This document shows, in pieces, positions 53,085-62,580 of a DNA stretch of 64,000 nt. Source of the DNA: Polaromonas sp. (GTDB taxonomy: Bacteria; Pseudomonadota; Gammaproteobacteria; Burkholderiales; Burkholderiaceae_C). The notes under the pieces were generated by a model that saw only the letters and a program-made list of their open reading frames with translations, was not told where the DNA came from and ran no database searches. The stretch is taken from assembly GCA_030683705.1 (NCBI GenBank), contig JAUXPP010000142.1, positions 1-64,000 on the forward strand, written 5' to 3'. The translations under genes were made by a program, and so were the position numbers. How positions within the stretch are numbered: position 1 is the first letter of the stretch; every line of letters begins with the position of its first letter.

Positions 53085-53963
53085 TCAGTGGGTAAAAAAA
53101 TCCAGCGCTTCGTCCAGCAGCGCGGCTGGCGCTTCTTCCGCAATATAGTGTCCGCAAGGCAGTGCCCGTCCCGAGACCGCGAGGGCGCACTCGTGCCACA
53201 AGGCCAGCACATCGAAACACTGGCCCACCGCGCCGTGTTCGCCCCAGAGAACACGCAGCGGCTGGGCCAGCTTGCGGCCGGCGGCCATGTCGGCCCGGTC
53301 GTGGTCCAGGTCGATGCCGGCGGACGCGCGGTAGTCCGCGCAGATGCTTTCTGCCGTTCCGGGAATTTGCGCGCAACGTTCGTATTCCGCCATCGCCTCG
53401 GGGGTGAACGCCGCCAGGCCGGCATGGCGCTTGCCCATCACGCTGCGGATGTAGCGCACCGGGTCGCTGCTGATCAGCGCCTCCGGCAAGGGCGGCGGCT
53501 GGATCAGGAAAAACCAGTGCCAGTAGGCGCGCGCAAAAGCTTCGGTGGTGTTCTGGTACATGGCCAGCGTGGGCGCAATGTCCAGCAACAGCAGGCGCTG
53601 GACGGCTTCGGGATGATCGGCTGCGAGGCGATGCGCGACACGTGCGCCACGGTCATGCGCCAGCACCTGGAAACGTTCGAAACCATGGTGGCGCATCACC
53701 ACCATCGCATCCCCTGCCATGGCGCGCTTCGAATAAGCGATGTGCGCGGGGTCCGTTCCCGGCCGCGCCGAGTCGCCATAACCGCGCAGGTCCATCAGGA
53801 TGACGGTGAAGTGCCGCGCCAGGTCATTCGCCACCCGATGCCACATCACATGGGTCTGTGGGTGGCCGTGGATCAGCAGCAGCGGCGCCCCCTGCCCGCC
53901 CCGCAGTGTGCGCAGCGTGCCGGCCGGCCCGCGGACATCCGACGGCGTAAAACCCGCGAACAT
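53085..53963 (-). CDS. Alpha/beta hydrolase, haloacetate (fluoroacetate) dehalogenase-like
   Basis: 292-aa alpha/beta hydrolase resembling DehH1/fluoroacetate dehalogenases, which turn haloacetates into glycolate. I see the oxyanion motif LLLIHGHPQTHVMWHRV, a nucleophile elbow with Asp (LAHDRGARVAHR, including both substrate-binding arginines), the halide-pocket HW pair (RAYWHWFFL), the DYRASAGIDLDHD segment and a late His (CGHYIAEEAP). All family residues seem present, so dehalogenase activity is possible though another ester or epoxide substrate cannot be excluded. Start at MFAGFTPSD with GGAGG upstream. Confidence 0.8.
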   Translation of the reverse strand: MFAGFTPSDVRGPAGTLRTLRGGQGAPLLLIHGHPQTHVMWHRVANDLARHFTVILMDLRGYGDSARPGTDPAHIAYSKRAMAGDAMVVMRHHGFERFQVLAHDRGARVAHRLAADHPEAVQRLLLLDIAPTLAMYQNTTEAFARAYWHWFFLIQPPPLPEALISSDPVRYIRSVMGKRHAGLAAFTPEAMAEYERCAQIPGTAESICADYRASAGIDLDHDRADMAAGRKLAQPLRVLWGEHGAVGQCFDVLALWHECALAVSGRALPCGHYIAEEAPAALLDEALDFFTH

Positions 53964-54048
53964 CAGGCGGCCCCTCCGGTGTTTTTTCGAATCGTCATGG
54001 CTTTCATGGATGGATCGATTCTGCGCAATCGGCATCGGTGATTCAAGC

Positions 54049-54070
54049 AATAATCAGGCAATTGATTATT
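54049..54070. promoter_or_regulatory. Operator-like palindrome upstream of the LysR gene
   Basis: AATAATCA-GGCAAT-TGATTATT, a perfect 8-bp dyad 15 bases before the LysR start, between divergent genes. It may be the autoregulatory/recognition site; its AT-richness stands out in this GC-rich region. Confidence 0.65.
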
Positions 54071-54085
54071 TCCCTGGAAGCATGA

Positions 54086-55045
54086 ATGGAACGCAGTGAC
54101 CTGGAACTCGTGCTGGCGGTGCGTGACCACGGCAGCCTCAGTTCGGCCGCCCTGAGCCTCGATGTCGCGCCGCCGGTGGTCACCAAACGCCTGGCTGCGC
54201 TGGAGGCGCGCCTGGGCCAGCGCCTGTTCCAGCGCACCACCCGGCGTGTCAGCCCGACGGCCGAAGGCGAGACTGTCTGTGAGCGCGCGCAGGTGCTGCT
54301 GCGCGGCTTCAACGAACTCGAGGCCGAACTGCAGGAGCGCAAGTCCGAGCCCACCGGCCTGATCCGGCTGGCGGCCACGCTGGGCTTTGGCCGGCTCTGG
54401 CTGGGGCCGGCGCTGGCCAGCTTCCAGGAGCGTTACCCGCGCATCGAGATCCAGTTGCAGCTGAGCGAACAGTTGCCGGACCTGGCCGCCGAGGGTTATG
54501 ACGGCGCCATCTGGCTGTGGCAGGTCGAGGGGCGGCAGGCAGCGCAGTGGGTGTCACGCCGGCTGGCGCGCAACCAGCGTGTGCTGGTGGCCGCGCCGCG
54601 CTACCTCCGCCAGCACGGCATGCCCGCCAGCCTGGACGAACTGCAGCAACACGCCTGCCTGATCGTGCGCGAAAACCGCAGCGCCAGCGGCCAGCGCTTC
54701 GATGTCTGGCCACTGCAGAAAGAGCGCGACAAAACCCCGGCGCGGGTCCGCGTGCAGGGGCCGCTGTCCAGCAATTCCGGCGAGCTGGTGCGCGACTGGT
54801 GTATCGCCGGCCGCGGCATCATGCTGCGCAGCCTCTGGGACATCGCGCCGCAACTGGCCAGCGGCGAGCTGGTGCGTGTGCTGCCGGCCTATGCCATGCC
54901 GGATGCCGACATCCACTGGCTGGCGCCATATCGCGCAGATTCGCCGCGGCGTATCCGCCTGCTGATCGACCATTTGCTCGCGCAGTTCCAGGGCGCGCCC
55001 TGGAAAACTAAACCGCAGCCTTTGCGGGCCGCACCACGAGACTGA
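54086..55045 (+). CDS. LysR-family transcriptional regulator
   Basis: 319-aa regulator with N-terminal winged helix (LELVLAVRDHGSLSSAALSLDVAPPVVTKRLAALEARLGQRLFQRTTRRVSPT) and a periplasmic-binding-like effector domain. Divergent from the dehalogenase-like/tartrate dehydrogenase operon, the usual position of its activator. Its last 38 bases overlap the convergent EamA gene. Confidence 0.92.
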   Translation: MERSDLELVLAVRDHGSLSSAALSLDVAPPVVTKRLAALEARLGQRLFQRTTRRVSPTAEGETVCERAQVLLRGFNELEAELQERKSEPTGLIRLAATLGFGRLWLGPALASFQERYPRIEIQLQLSEQLPDLAAEGYDGAIWLWQVEGRQAAQWVSRRLARNQRVLVAAPRYLRQHGMPASLDELQQHACLIVRENRSASGQRFDVWPLQKERDKTPARVRVQGPLSSNSGELVRDWCIAGRGIMLRSLWDIAPQLASGELVRVLPAYAMPDADIHWLAPYRADSPRRIRLLIDHLLAQFQGAPWKTKPQPLRAAPRD

Positions 55046-55916
55046 CACCCAGCGCCGTGAGCGCCGTGCCGGCCACCGTCACCACCGTGATGGTTTCGCC
55101 AAACAGCAGCCAGGCCATCAGGGCCGTGGTCGGTGGCACCAGGTACAGCAGGCTGGTCACGGCGGTGGCGGCGCCGCGCTGGATCAGCATGTAAAGCAGC
55201 GAACTGCCGCCCAGGGTCAGGCCCAGCACCGACCACGCCAGTGCACCGACAAAACCGCCGGTCCACTGCACTGCTTCGGTTTCGAGAAAGGCAAACGGCA
55301 GCGTCACCAGCAAGGCGGCGCCGAGCTGGATGGCATTGGCGCTGCGCACATCGGCGGGCTGGACAAACCGTTTCTGGTACAGCGTGCCGGCGGTGATGCT
55401 GAGCAGCGCAAACACCGCCCAGGCGAGCGTGTAGGCCGTGGCTTCATTGCCCGCGCCGAACTTGCGCGAGACCACCAGCAGCAGCCCGGCCAGGCCCAGC
55501 ACCAGGCCCAGCCACTGGCGCGCACTGACGCGTCCCTTGCCCGCACCCGACTCGCCCATCTGCGACACCCAGACCGCCGTCAGCACCGGCTGCAGGCCGA
55601 CCACCAGCGCCGACAGGCCAGAGCCCATACCGCCCTTGATGGCGGACCAGACTCCGCTCAGGTAACCCGCATGGATCAGGATGCCGGTGACAGCCAGGTG
55701 CAGCCACTGGATGCGGCTGTTGGGCCAGGCCACCCGCGCGATGCTGATCCAGGCGATAAAACACAGCAGGGACAGGGCGTAACGGATCGCCAGAAAGCTC
55801 AGCGGCGGCGCGTAAGGCAGGCCGTACTTGGCGACGATGAAGCCGGTGCTCCAGATCAGGACAAAGACGGCGGGCATCGCCCGGATCAGGGCGTCATTCG
55901 ATGCGGGCCGGCTCAT
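55008..55916 (-). CDS. EamA/DMT-superfamily transporter
   Basis: 302-aa inner-membrane protein with ten hydrophobic helices in two EamA repeats (RAMPAVFVLIWSTGFIVAKYGLPYAPPLSFLAIRYAL; then the second half ending LLFGETITVVTVAGTALTALGVSLVV). Probable metabolite exporter, substrate unknown. The ATG overlaps the pgsA stop; the 3' end overlaps lysR. Confidence 0.88.
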   Translation of the reverse strand: MSRPASNDALIRAMPAVFVLIWSTGFIVAKYGLPYAPPLSFLAIRYALSLLCFIAWISIARVAWPNSRIQWLHLAVTGILIHAGYLSGVWSAIKGGMGSGLSALVVGLQPVLTAVWVSQMGESGAGKGRVSARQWLGLVLGLAGLLLVVSRKFGAGNEATAYTLAWAVFALLSITAGTLYQKRFVQPADVRSANAIQLGAALLVTLPFAFLETEAVQWTGGFVGALAWSVLGLTLGGSSLLYMLIQRGAATAVTSLLYLVPPTTALMAWLLFGETITVVTVAGTALTALGVSLVVRPAKAAV

Positions 55917-56479
55917 TTGGCGCGGGCGCGGATTTCGGGGATGGCTTTTTTCAGGTAATAAACCATGGACCACACCGTCAGGATGGCCGACAACCAGATC
56001 AGCCAGGTGCCCCAGACATTGGTGTTGATGATGCCGAAAAGAATGCCGTCAAACAGCAGGAAAGGGATGGCCACCATCTGCACCGTGGTCTTGACCTTGC
56101 CCAGCATGTGCACGGCCACGCTTTTGGTCGCGCCAATCAGCGCCATCCATTCACGCAAGGCCGAAATCGCGATTTCGCGGCCGATGATGATGAGGGCCAC
56201 AAAAACATCGGCACGCTGCAAGTGCACCAGCACCAGCAAGGAGGCGCAGACGAGAAACTTGTCCGCCACCGGATCGAGGAAGGCGCCGAAGGACGAGGTC
56301 TGGTTCAGCTTGCGTGCCAGGAATCCGTCCAGCCAGTCGGTGGCCGCAAACACCACGAACATGACTGTCGCGATCAGGTTGCGGCTGGCCGGGGTCATGT
56401 CGAGGTAGAAAATCCCCACGATCAGCGGAATCGCAACAATGCGCGTCCAGGTCATCACGGTGGGTATGGTCAGAAACAT
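55913..56479 (-). CDS. pgsA: CDP-diacylglycerol-glycerol-3-phosphate 3-phosphatidyltransferase
   Basis: Committed step of phosphatidylglycerol synthesis in the inner membrane. The 188-aa protein has MTWTRIVAIPLIVGIFY and the CDP-alcohol phosphotransferase motif TDWLDGFLARKLNQTSSFGAFLDPVADK (D-x2-DG-x2-AR-x8-G-x3-D-x3-D), plus four to five helices. Downstream of uvrC on the same strand. Confidence 0.95.
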   Translation of the reverse strand: MFLTIPTVMTWTRIVAIPLIVGIFYLDMTPASRNLIATVMFVVFAATDWLDGFLARKLNQTSSFGAFLDPVADKFLVCASLLVLVHLQRADVFVALIIIGREIAISALREWMALIGATKSVAVHMLGKVKTTVQMVAIPFLLFDGILFGIINTNVWGTWLIWLSAILTVWSMVYYLKKAIPEIRARAK

Positions 56480-56606
56480 GGCCTGATTTTGGCATGAGCC
56501 GGTGCCGGCGGGCCGGCTGCGGCCGCAGGGCCCCGGAAATTCACCCGCTTTCGTCCCGCTTCGTGGTGCAAACCCCGACAGCGGACCAGGGTCTGGTCAC
56601 AGGCCC

Positions 56607-58520
56607 CTAGTGCAAGGCGCGGTAGATTTCATCGGCCAGCTCGCGCGAGATACCCTCGACGGTGGCGATGTCTTCGGCACTCGCCGACGTCACCCCGCGG
56701 ATCCCGCCGAAACGCTGCAGCAGGCTGGCGCGTTTTTTCGGGCCTATGCCGGCGATGTCCTCGAGACGGCTGGCGCCGACCCGCACCTTGGCGCGTTTGG
56801 CGCGCATGCCGGTGATGGCGAAACGGTGCGCCTCGTCGCGGATCTGGGCAATCAGCATCAGCGCGGCCGAATCCCGGCCGAGATACACCTTGTCACGGCC
56901 GTCGGCAAACACCAGTTCCTCGAGGCCAACCTTGCGGCCCTCGCCTTTTTCGACGCCGGCGATCAGTCCCAGGTCCAGGCCGAGTTCCTCGAACACTTCG
57001 CGCGCCATGGACACCTGGCCCTTGCCGCCATCCACCAGCACCAGGTCAGGCAAGCGGGCCGTGTTGTTGCGCGCGGCTTCGGCGAGTTTGCTGTAGCGGC
57101 GCATCAGCACCTGCCGCATCGCGGCATAGTCATCGCCCGGCGTGATGCCGTCGATGTTGTAGCGCCGGTATTCGGCGCTCTGCATCTTGTGGCCATGGAA
57201 CACCACACATGAAGCCTGGGTCGATTCGCCGGCCGTGTGCGAGATATCGAAACACTCGATGCGCAGTGCATCCAGGTTGTCGAGCGAGAGCTCCAGCGCC
57301 TCGGCCAGCGCCCGCGTGCGCGCCTGCTGGGAGCCCTGCTCTGCCAGCAGCCGGGCCAGCTGCAGATCGGCGTTTTTCTGCGCCATCTCCAGCCAGATGC
57401 GGCGCTGCTCGCGCGGCTGATGGATGGCCGTGACCTTGTTGCCGGTCTGCATGATCAGCGCGGCGATCAGTGCCTTGTCCACCGGCTCGCTGCACACCAG
57501 CACCGGGGGCACCGGCACACCGACGTAGTGCTGGGCAATAAAAGCCTCGAGCACCAGCGCTTCCAGGCTTTTGGGCCGGCCCGCTGCCACGGCGGCACCG
57601 GTCTCCATGCTGTCCTCGTCGAGCCCGGCCAGGTCGGCCGCATGCTCCACATGGGTCGGGAAGTAGGGCCGGTCGCCCAGGTGCCGGCCACCGCGCACCA
57701 TGGCCAGGTTCACGCAGGCCTTGCCACCGTGCACCTTGACCGCAAGGATGTCCACATCCTTGTCGCCGCCGGTTTCCATGGACTGCTGGTGCAGCACCTT
57801 GGACAGCGCCGACATCTGGTTGCGCAGTTCCGCCGCCTGTTCGAATTCGAGCCTTTCCGCATGGCCGCGCATCTGCTGTTCGAGCTCGGTCAGGATTTCT
57901 TCGGCCTGCCCTTGCAAAAAACGCTCGGCATTGGCGACATCCAGCGCGTACTGCTCCGGCGTCACATGGCCCACACAGGGCGCGGAGCAGCGCTTGATCT
58001 GGTACAGCAGGCAGGGCCGGGTGCGGTTGTTGAACACCGTGTCCTCGCAGGTGCGCAGCTTGAACACCTTTTGCAGCAGCAAGATCGTTTCCTTGACCGC
58101 CCAGGCGCTGGGATAAGGTCCGAAATAGCGGTGTTTTTTCTCCACCGCGCCGCGGTAATAGGCCACGCGCGGAAAGTCGTGCGACGCCAGCTTCAGGTAG
58201 GGGTAGCTCTTGTCGTCGCGGAACAGGATGTTGAACCGCGGGTTCAGCGTCTTGATCAGGTTGTTTTCCAGCAGCAGCGCTTCGGCCTCGGAGCGCACCA
58301 CCGTGGTCTCCATGCGGACGATCTTCGTGACCATGTGGCCGATGCGCGTGCCACCGTGGTTTTTCTGGAAGTAGCTGGAGACGCGTTTTTTCAGGTCGCG
58401 CGCCTTGCCGACGTAAAGCACGCCGCCTTCGGCATCGAAATAGCGATAGACGCCCGGCATGGCCGGCAGGGCCGCGACTTCGCTGAGCAACTGGGGATCG
58501 AATTCGTGGGGAGCGGTCAT
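56607..58520 (-). CDS. uvrC: Excinuclease ABC subunit C
   Basis: Dual-incision nuclease of nucleotide excision repair, 637 aa. GIY-YIG domain ([27 protein letters not shown]), Cys-rich segment ([15 protein letters not shown]), UVR motif, RNase-H-like C-terminal nuclease ([31 protein letters not shown]) and tandem helix-hairpin-helix ([21 protein letters not shown]). The track ORF runs 400 codons upstream without support; [12 protein letters not shown] at 58520 is the start. Divergent from earP with under 40 bases between. Confidence 0.96.
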   Translation of the reverse strand: MTAPHEFDPQLLSEVAALPAMPGVYRYFDAEGGVLYVGKARDLKKRVSSYFQKNHGGTRIGHMVTKIVRMETTVVRSEAEALLLENNLIKTLNPRFNILFRDDKSYPYLKLASHDFPRVAYYRGAVEKKHRYFGPYPSAWAVKETILLLQKVFKLRTCEDTVFNNRTRPCLLYQIKRCSAPCVGHVTPEQYALDVANAERFLQGQAEEILTELEQQMRGHAERLEFEQAAELRNQMSALSKVLHQQSMETGGDKDVDILAVKVHGGKACVNLAMVRGGRHLGDRPYFPTHVEHAADLAGLDEDSMETGAAVAAGRPKSLEALVLEAFIAQHYVGVPVPPVLVCSEPVDKALIAALIMQTGNKVTAIHQPREQRRIWLEMAQKNADLQLARLLAEQGSQQARTRALAEALELSLDNLDALRIECFDISHTAGESTQASCVVFHGHKMQSAEYRRYNIDGITPGDDYAAMRQVLMRRYSKLAEAARNNTARLPDLVLVDGGKGQVSMAREVFEELGLDLGLIAGVEKGEGRKVGLEELVFADGRDKVYLGRDSAALMLIAQIRDEAHRFAITGMRAKRAKVRVGASRLEDIAGIGPKKRASLLQRFGGIRGVTSASAEDIATVEGISRELADEIYRALH

Positions 58521-58559
58521 GGTGATGCGGAAAGTACCCGTATTGTGGACAATCCGGAA

Positions 58560-59672
58560 ATGAATCGCAGCCGGCAGTGGGACATATTTTGCAAAGTCAT
58601 CGACAACCATGGCGACATCGGTGTCTGCTGGCGGCTCAGCACCGACCTGGCCGCGCGTGGACATCAGGTGCGGCTGTGGGTCGATGATGCCTCGGCGCTG
58701 GCCTGGATGGCGCCGCCAGGGCATGCAGGCGTCACCGTGCTGCCCTGGCTGGAGCCACTGGGCCTGAACCTGCTGCGCCTGGACAGCGCGCCCTGCGAGG
58801 TGCTGGTGGAAGCCTTCGGCTGCGAGATTGCTCCTGAATTCATAGCTGCCTGTGCAGACCAGCACAGGGCTGGAGCCCCAAATCCCGTATGGATCAACCT
58901 CGAATACCTGTCGGCCGAGCCTTATGTGGAGCGTAACCACGCCCTGCCCTCGCTGGTACAGCACGGCCCCGCTGCCGGCTGGACCAAATGGTTTTTCTAC
59001 CCTGGCTTCACGCCGGCCACCGGCGGCCTGCTGCGCGAGCCCGGCCTGCTGCAGCGGCAGGCGGATTTCGACCGGTCGGCCTGGCTGGACGCTCAGCACA
59101 TCGCCTGGGCTGGCGAAAAGCTGGTGGGACTGTTCTGTTATGAGCCCCCCGCCCTGCCCGCCCTGCTGGAACAATTCGCGCGCGCGGGACTCCACGGCGA
59201 GCCCGTGCGGCTGCTGGTCGCCGCCGGCCGCGCCGCCGCCGCGGTACGCGCCGCCCTCGTGAATGAAAAAGGGCTGCAGCCGATACTGGACAAACACCAG
59301 TTGCTGTCCATAACCTACCTGCCGCTGTTGCCCCAAACCGATTTTGACCACCTGCTGTGGGCCTGCGACCTCAATTTCGTGCGCGGTGAAGACTCGGTGG
59401 TGCGGGCTCTTTGGGCCGGCAAACCGCTGGTCTGGCAAATTTATCCGCAGGACGACCAGGCGCACCAGGCCAAGTTGCAGGCCTTCCTGGACCGGCTGGA
59501 CGCGCCGGCCTCGCTGCGCGCCTTTCACCAGGCCTGGAACGGCCAGCACCCGCATCTGCCGGCCATGGACACGCAGGGATGGTCTGATGGCCTGCGTGCA
59601 GCCAGGCAGGCGCTGCTGGGCCAGCCGGACCTGTGCAGCCAGTTGCTCGGGTTTGTGGCAAAAAAAAGCTAA
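58560..59672 (+). CDS. earP: EF-P arginine rhamnosyltransferase EarP
   Basis: Transfers rhamnose from dTDP-rhamnose to Arg32 of EF-P. The 370-aa protein begins [37 protein letters not shown] and contains [12 protein letters not shown] and [23 protein letters not shown](D/E), the EarP donor site. Residues [16 protein letters not shown] are encoded by the palindromic element. Its start is only visible inside a longer antisense-derived track ORF. efp follows at 105 bases. Confidence 0.94.
   Translation: MNRSRQWDIFCKVIDNHGDIGVCWRLSTDLAARGHQVRLWVDDASALAWMAPPGHAGVTVLPWLEPLGLNLLRLDSAPCEVLVEAFGCEIAPEFIAACADQHRAGAPNPVWINLEYLSAEPYVERNHALPSLVQHGPAAGWTKWFFYPGFTPATGGLLREPGLLQRQADFDRSAWLDAQHIAWAGEKLVGLFCYEPPALPALLEQFARAGLHGEPVRLLVAAGRAAAAVRAALVNEKGLQPILDKHQLLSITYLPLLPQTDFDHLLWACDLNFVRGEDSVVRALWAGKPLVWQIYPQDDQAHQAKLQAFLDRLDAPASLRAFHQAWNGQHPHLPAMDTQGWSDGLRAARQALLGQPDLCSQLLGFVAKKS
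58831..58884. repeat. Dispersed palindromic element, copy 12 (inside earP)
   Basis: CTGAATTCATAGCTGCC, TGTGCAGACCAGCACA and GGGCTGGAGCCCC AAAT, in frame in earP. Confidence 0.7.
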
Positions 59673-59777
59673 AATCAGGGGCTTTGCGGAGAGTCCCGAC
59701 CGGGCCGGCCGCACAACCCGCTGCAGAACCAGCCGTCCAGGCCGGCGTTTCGCGGCCCAGACTCAAGTAGAACTGTT

Positions 59778-60332
59778 ATGAAAATCGCTCAAGAAATACG
59801 CGCCGGCAACGTCATCATGCACGGCAAGGACCCGATGGTCGTGCTCAAGACGGAATACAGCCGCGGCGGACGCAATTCCGCCACCGTGCGCATGAAACTC
59901 AAAAGCCTGATCGCCAACTTCAACACCGAGCAGGTGTTCAAGGCCGACGACAAGGTGGACCAGGTCATCCTCGACAAGAAGGACTGCACCTACTCCTACT
60001 TCGCCGACCCGATGTACATCTGCATGGACGCCGACTACAACCAGTACGAGGTCGAGGCCGAAAACATGGGCGACTCGCTGAACTACCTGCAGGACGGCAT
60101 GGAGCTCGAAGTCGTTTTTTATGACGGCAAGGCGATCTCGGTCGAGCTGCCCACCAGCGTGCAGCGCGAAATCACCTGGACCGAACCTGCCGTCAAGGGC
60201 GATACCTCCGGCAAGGTGCTCAAGCCCGCCAAACTGGCCACCGGCTTTGAAATCGGTGTGCCGATTTTTGTGGCCCAGGGCGATCTGGTCGAGATCGACA
60301 CGCGCACCGGCGAATACCGCAAGCGCGTCTGA
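59778..60332 (+). CDS. efp: Elongation factor P
   Basis: Rescues ribosomes stalled at polyproline. The 184-aa protein has three OB-like domains; the modified loop reads [12 protein letters not shown] with arginine at residue 32, the site rhamnosylated by EarP, which is encoded just upstream. C-terminal signature [24 protein letters not shown]. Confidence 0.97.
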   Translation: MKIAQEIRAGNVIMHGKDPMVVLKTEYSRGGRNSATVRMKLKSLIANFNTEQVFKADDKVDQVILDKKDCTYSYFADPMYICMDADYNQYEVEAENMGDSLNYLQDGMELEVVFYDGKAISVELPTSVQREITWTEPAVKGDTSGKVLKPAKLATGFEIGVPIFVAQGDLVEIDTRTGEYRKRV

Positions 60333-60349
60333 GCCTGTCCGCTCCCCGC

Positions 60350-60375
60350 AAAAAGGCTCCCCCGTGGAGCCTTTT
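60350..60375 (+). terminator. Terminator after efp
   Basis: AAAAAGGCTCC-CCCGT-GGAGCCTTTTT stem. Confidence 0.85.
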
Positions 60376-60405
60376 TGCTGGGCGGCCTCAGGCAACCTCC
60401 CCTTC

Positions 60406-61284
60406 ATGGACAATGCAGTCATGGAATCCACACAAGACCTGAACGAGAACCGGCTCGCCGATGCCTGGGCCGAATTGCAGACACATGCCGACCAGGGCAA
60501 CCCGCTGCAGGCCGATGCCTACCGGCTGGCTTTTGCCGACCCGGAGTTTTTGCTGCGCCGCGAGACGCGCGGCATCCGCTTCCAGCTCGAGATGCTCAAG
60601 CCCGACATGGAGCAGCACGCCCAGGGCATTGAAAACACCATCGTGGTTTTCGGCAGTGCGCGCTTTCCGGCGCCCGAGCAGGCCCAGGAAGCGCTGAAGC
60701 TGGCCCGCGAAAGCGGCGATGCGCAGGCCATGGCGCTGGCCGAGCGGCATGTGCGCAACGCGCACTACTACGAGCAGGCGCGGCTTTTTGGCCGCCTGGT
60801 GGCCACGCACAGCAAGCGGCACCCGCCAGCCGAGCAGCTTTTTATTTGCACCGGCGGTGGCCCCGGCATCATGGAAGCGGCCAACCGCGGCGCCCACGAA
60901 ATGGGTGTGCCTACCGTGGGCCTGAACATTGCGCTGCCGCACGAGCAAAGCTCCAACCCCTATGTCACGCCCTCGCTGAGCTTCAAGTTCCACTACTTCG
61001 CGCTGCGCAAGATGCATTTCATGATGCGGGCCAAGGCGCTGGTGGCGTTTCCCGGAGGCTTCGGCACGCTGGACGAGCTGTTCGAGGTCATCACCCTGGT
61101 GCAGACCCGCAAGGCCAAGCCGGTGCCCATCATCCTGTTCGGCTCCGACTACTGGAAACGCCTGCTCAACTTCGACGTGCTGATCGAGGAAGGCGCGATC
61201 TCGCCGGAAGACCTCAAGCTCTTCGAATATGTCGACGACCCGCAGGTGGCCTGGGACGCGATCAAGACTTTTTACCAGTTGTAG
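60406..61284 (+). CDS. LOG-family (TIGR00730) Rossmann protein
   Basis: 292-aa protein of the lysine-decarboxylase-like/LOG family, several of which are nucleotide phosphoribohydrolases: VVFGSARFPAPEQ, CTGGGPGIMEAANRGAHEMG and PGGFGTLDELFE are the active-site motifs. The N-terminal 80 residues are longer than in plain LOG. Start at MDNAVMEST or the internal M five codons on. Confidence 0.88.
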   Translation: MDNAVMESTQDLNENRLADAWAELQTHADQGNPLQADAYRLAFADPEFLLRRETRGIRFQLEMLKPDMEQHAQGIENTIVVFGSARFPAPEQAQEALKLARESGDAQAMALAERHVRNAHYYEQARLFGRLVATHSKRHPPAEQLFICTGGGPGIMEAANRGAHEMGVPTVGLNIALPHEQSSNPYVTPSLSFKFHYFALRKMHFMMRAKALVAFPGGFGTLDELFEVITLVQTRKAKPVPIILFGSDYWKRLLNFDVLIEEGAISPEDLKLFEYVDDPQVAWDAIKTFYQL

Positions 61285-61317
61285 AGCCACCACGCTCGCG
61301 CACTGGCCTCCCGTTTG

Positions 61318-62496
61318 TCAGTGAGGCAGTTCGGCCCGGTCTTTGAGCCCCCACGCGGCGCGGGCGCCGGCGCCGACCACGGCGCCGGTGGCCCAGAACA
61401 CGCCGGCGATGCCGATCACGGCACCCAGGGTGCCGAACAGCATGGGCATCACCACGCTGGACGCGTTGATCGCCATCAGGCGCAGGCCCAGTGCCTCGCC
61501 GTGGCGTGCCTCGGGCGTGATCTGGTGCAGCATGCTCATGATCATGGGCTGGACCGTGCCCAGCGCGAAGCCCAGCAGCACCGAACACACGCCCATGCCC
61601 AGCGCCGTGCCCATCAAGGGGTAAACGCCGAACAACACGGCCGTCATGAGCATCGCGCCCACCAGCACGAGCCACTCGCGCAGGTGCGCGGCCAGCAGCG
61701 GCATGAGCATGCGGATGGCAGCGGCCGCCACGGCAAAAGCCCCGAGGATGGAACCGATGACCGAGGCGCTGATGCCTTTTTCAAAACCCAGCACCGGCAC
61801 GACAAAAGTGTGTACGTCCCAGCAGGACGACAAAAACCAGTTCACCAGCATCAGGCGGCGAAAGGCCGGGTCGCGCAGCAGGTCCCAGGCACTGGCCGGG
61901 GCGCTGCCCGGCGCGACCACCACCGGCGGAAGCTCGCGTGTGGGCCGCACCAGCAGCCAGCACGCCAGTGGCAACACCGCCATGAGAAAAAAAGCGGCGC
62001 GATAACCGGTGGTGCTGTTCGGCGCGGCGCCCGCATGGTCGATCAGCAAGCCGGCGGCGAAAGGACCGATGAAGTTGGACACCGCCGGGCCTATGGACAG
62101 CCAGCTGAACACGCGCCGCAGTTGCAGCGCCCCCACCGCGGCGCGCCCGACATGGCGCTGCAGCGAAATCACCGCCACACCGGTGGCGCCGCCGGTCAGC
62201 AGCGCAGCCAGGCACAAGACCGGGAACACCGGGAAAGCCACGGCCAGGCCGGCGCCCAGCATGGCCGCCACCACGCTGTAGCCGATGGGGCGCTTGAGGC
62301 CGTGGCGGTCGGCAAACCGGCCCGCCGGCAGCGCCAGGAACACCTGGGTCAGCGCAAACAGCGCCAGCAGCACGCCCACCGCCGCGGGACTGTAACCCTC
62401 GCGCAGCGCCAGCAGCGGTGCGGCCATGCGGGTGCCGGCCATGCAGGCGTGCAGGCACACCTGCGCAAGGATGAGGCGGGCCAGTTCAGGCGTCAT
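61318..62496 (-). CDS. MFS transporter
   Basis: 392-aa protein with twelve hydrophobic helices and the MFS loop motif GRFADRHGLKRPIGY between helices 2 and 3. Substrate not predictable from the sequence. Convergent with the LOG gene; a palindromic-element copy separates it from rmuC. Confidence 0.9.
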   Translation of the reverse strand: MTPELARLILAQVCLHACMAGTRMAAPLLALREGYSPAAVGVLLALFALTQVFLALPAGRFADRHGLKRPIGYSVVAAMLGAGLAVAFPVFPVLCLAALLTGGATGVAVISLQRHVGRAAVGALQLRRVFSWLSIGPAVSNFIGPFAAGLLIDHAGAAPNSTTGYRAAFFLMAVLPLACWLLVRPTRELPPVVVAPGSAPASAWDLLRDPAFRRLMLVNWFLSSCWDVHTFVVPVLGFEKGISASVIGSILGAFAVAAAAIRMLMPLLAAHLREWLVLVGAMLMTAVLFGVYPLMGTALGMGVCSVLLGFALGTVQPMIMSMLHQITPEARHGEALGLRLMAINASSVVMPMLFGTLGAVIGIAGVFWATGAVVGAGARAAWGLKDRAELPH

Positions 62497-62511
62497 GGTT
62501 GATAGTCAAAT

Positions 62512-62562
62512 CCGGCTCCAGCCCTTACGCGACAAGCGTAAGCAGCTATCAAATCAATAGCA
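62512..62562. repeat. Dispersed palindromic element, copy 13
   Basis: Most complete copy: GGCTCCAGCCCTTACGC, ACAAGCGTAAGCAGCTAT, CAAATCAATAGCA; intergenic between the MFS gene and rmuC. Confidence 0.8.
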
Positions 62563-62580
62563 TCCAAAACCGTGAACGAC

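Noticed and set aside
56607-59714. 1035-aa extended uvrC
   Set aside because: UvrC homology starts at [10 protein letters not shown]; the upstream part is antisense to earP.
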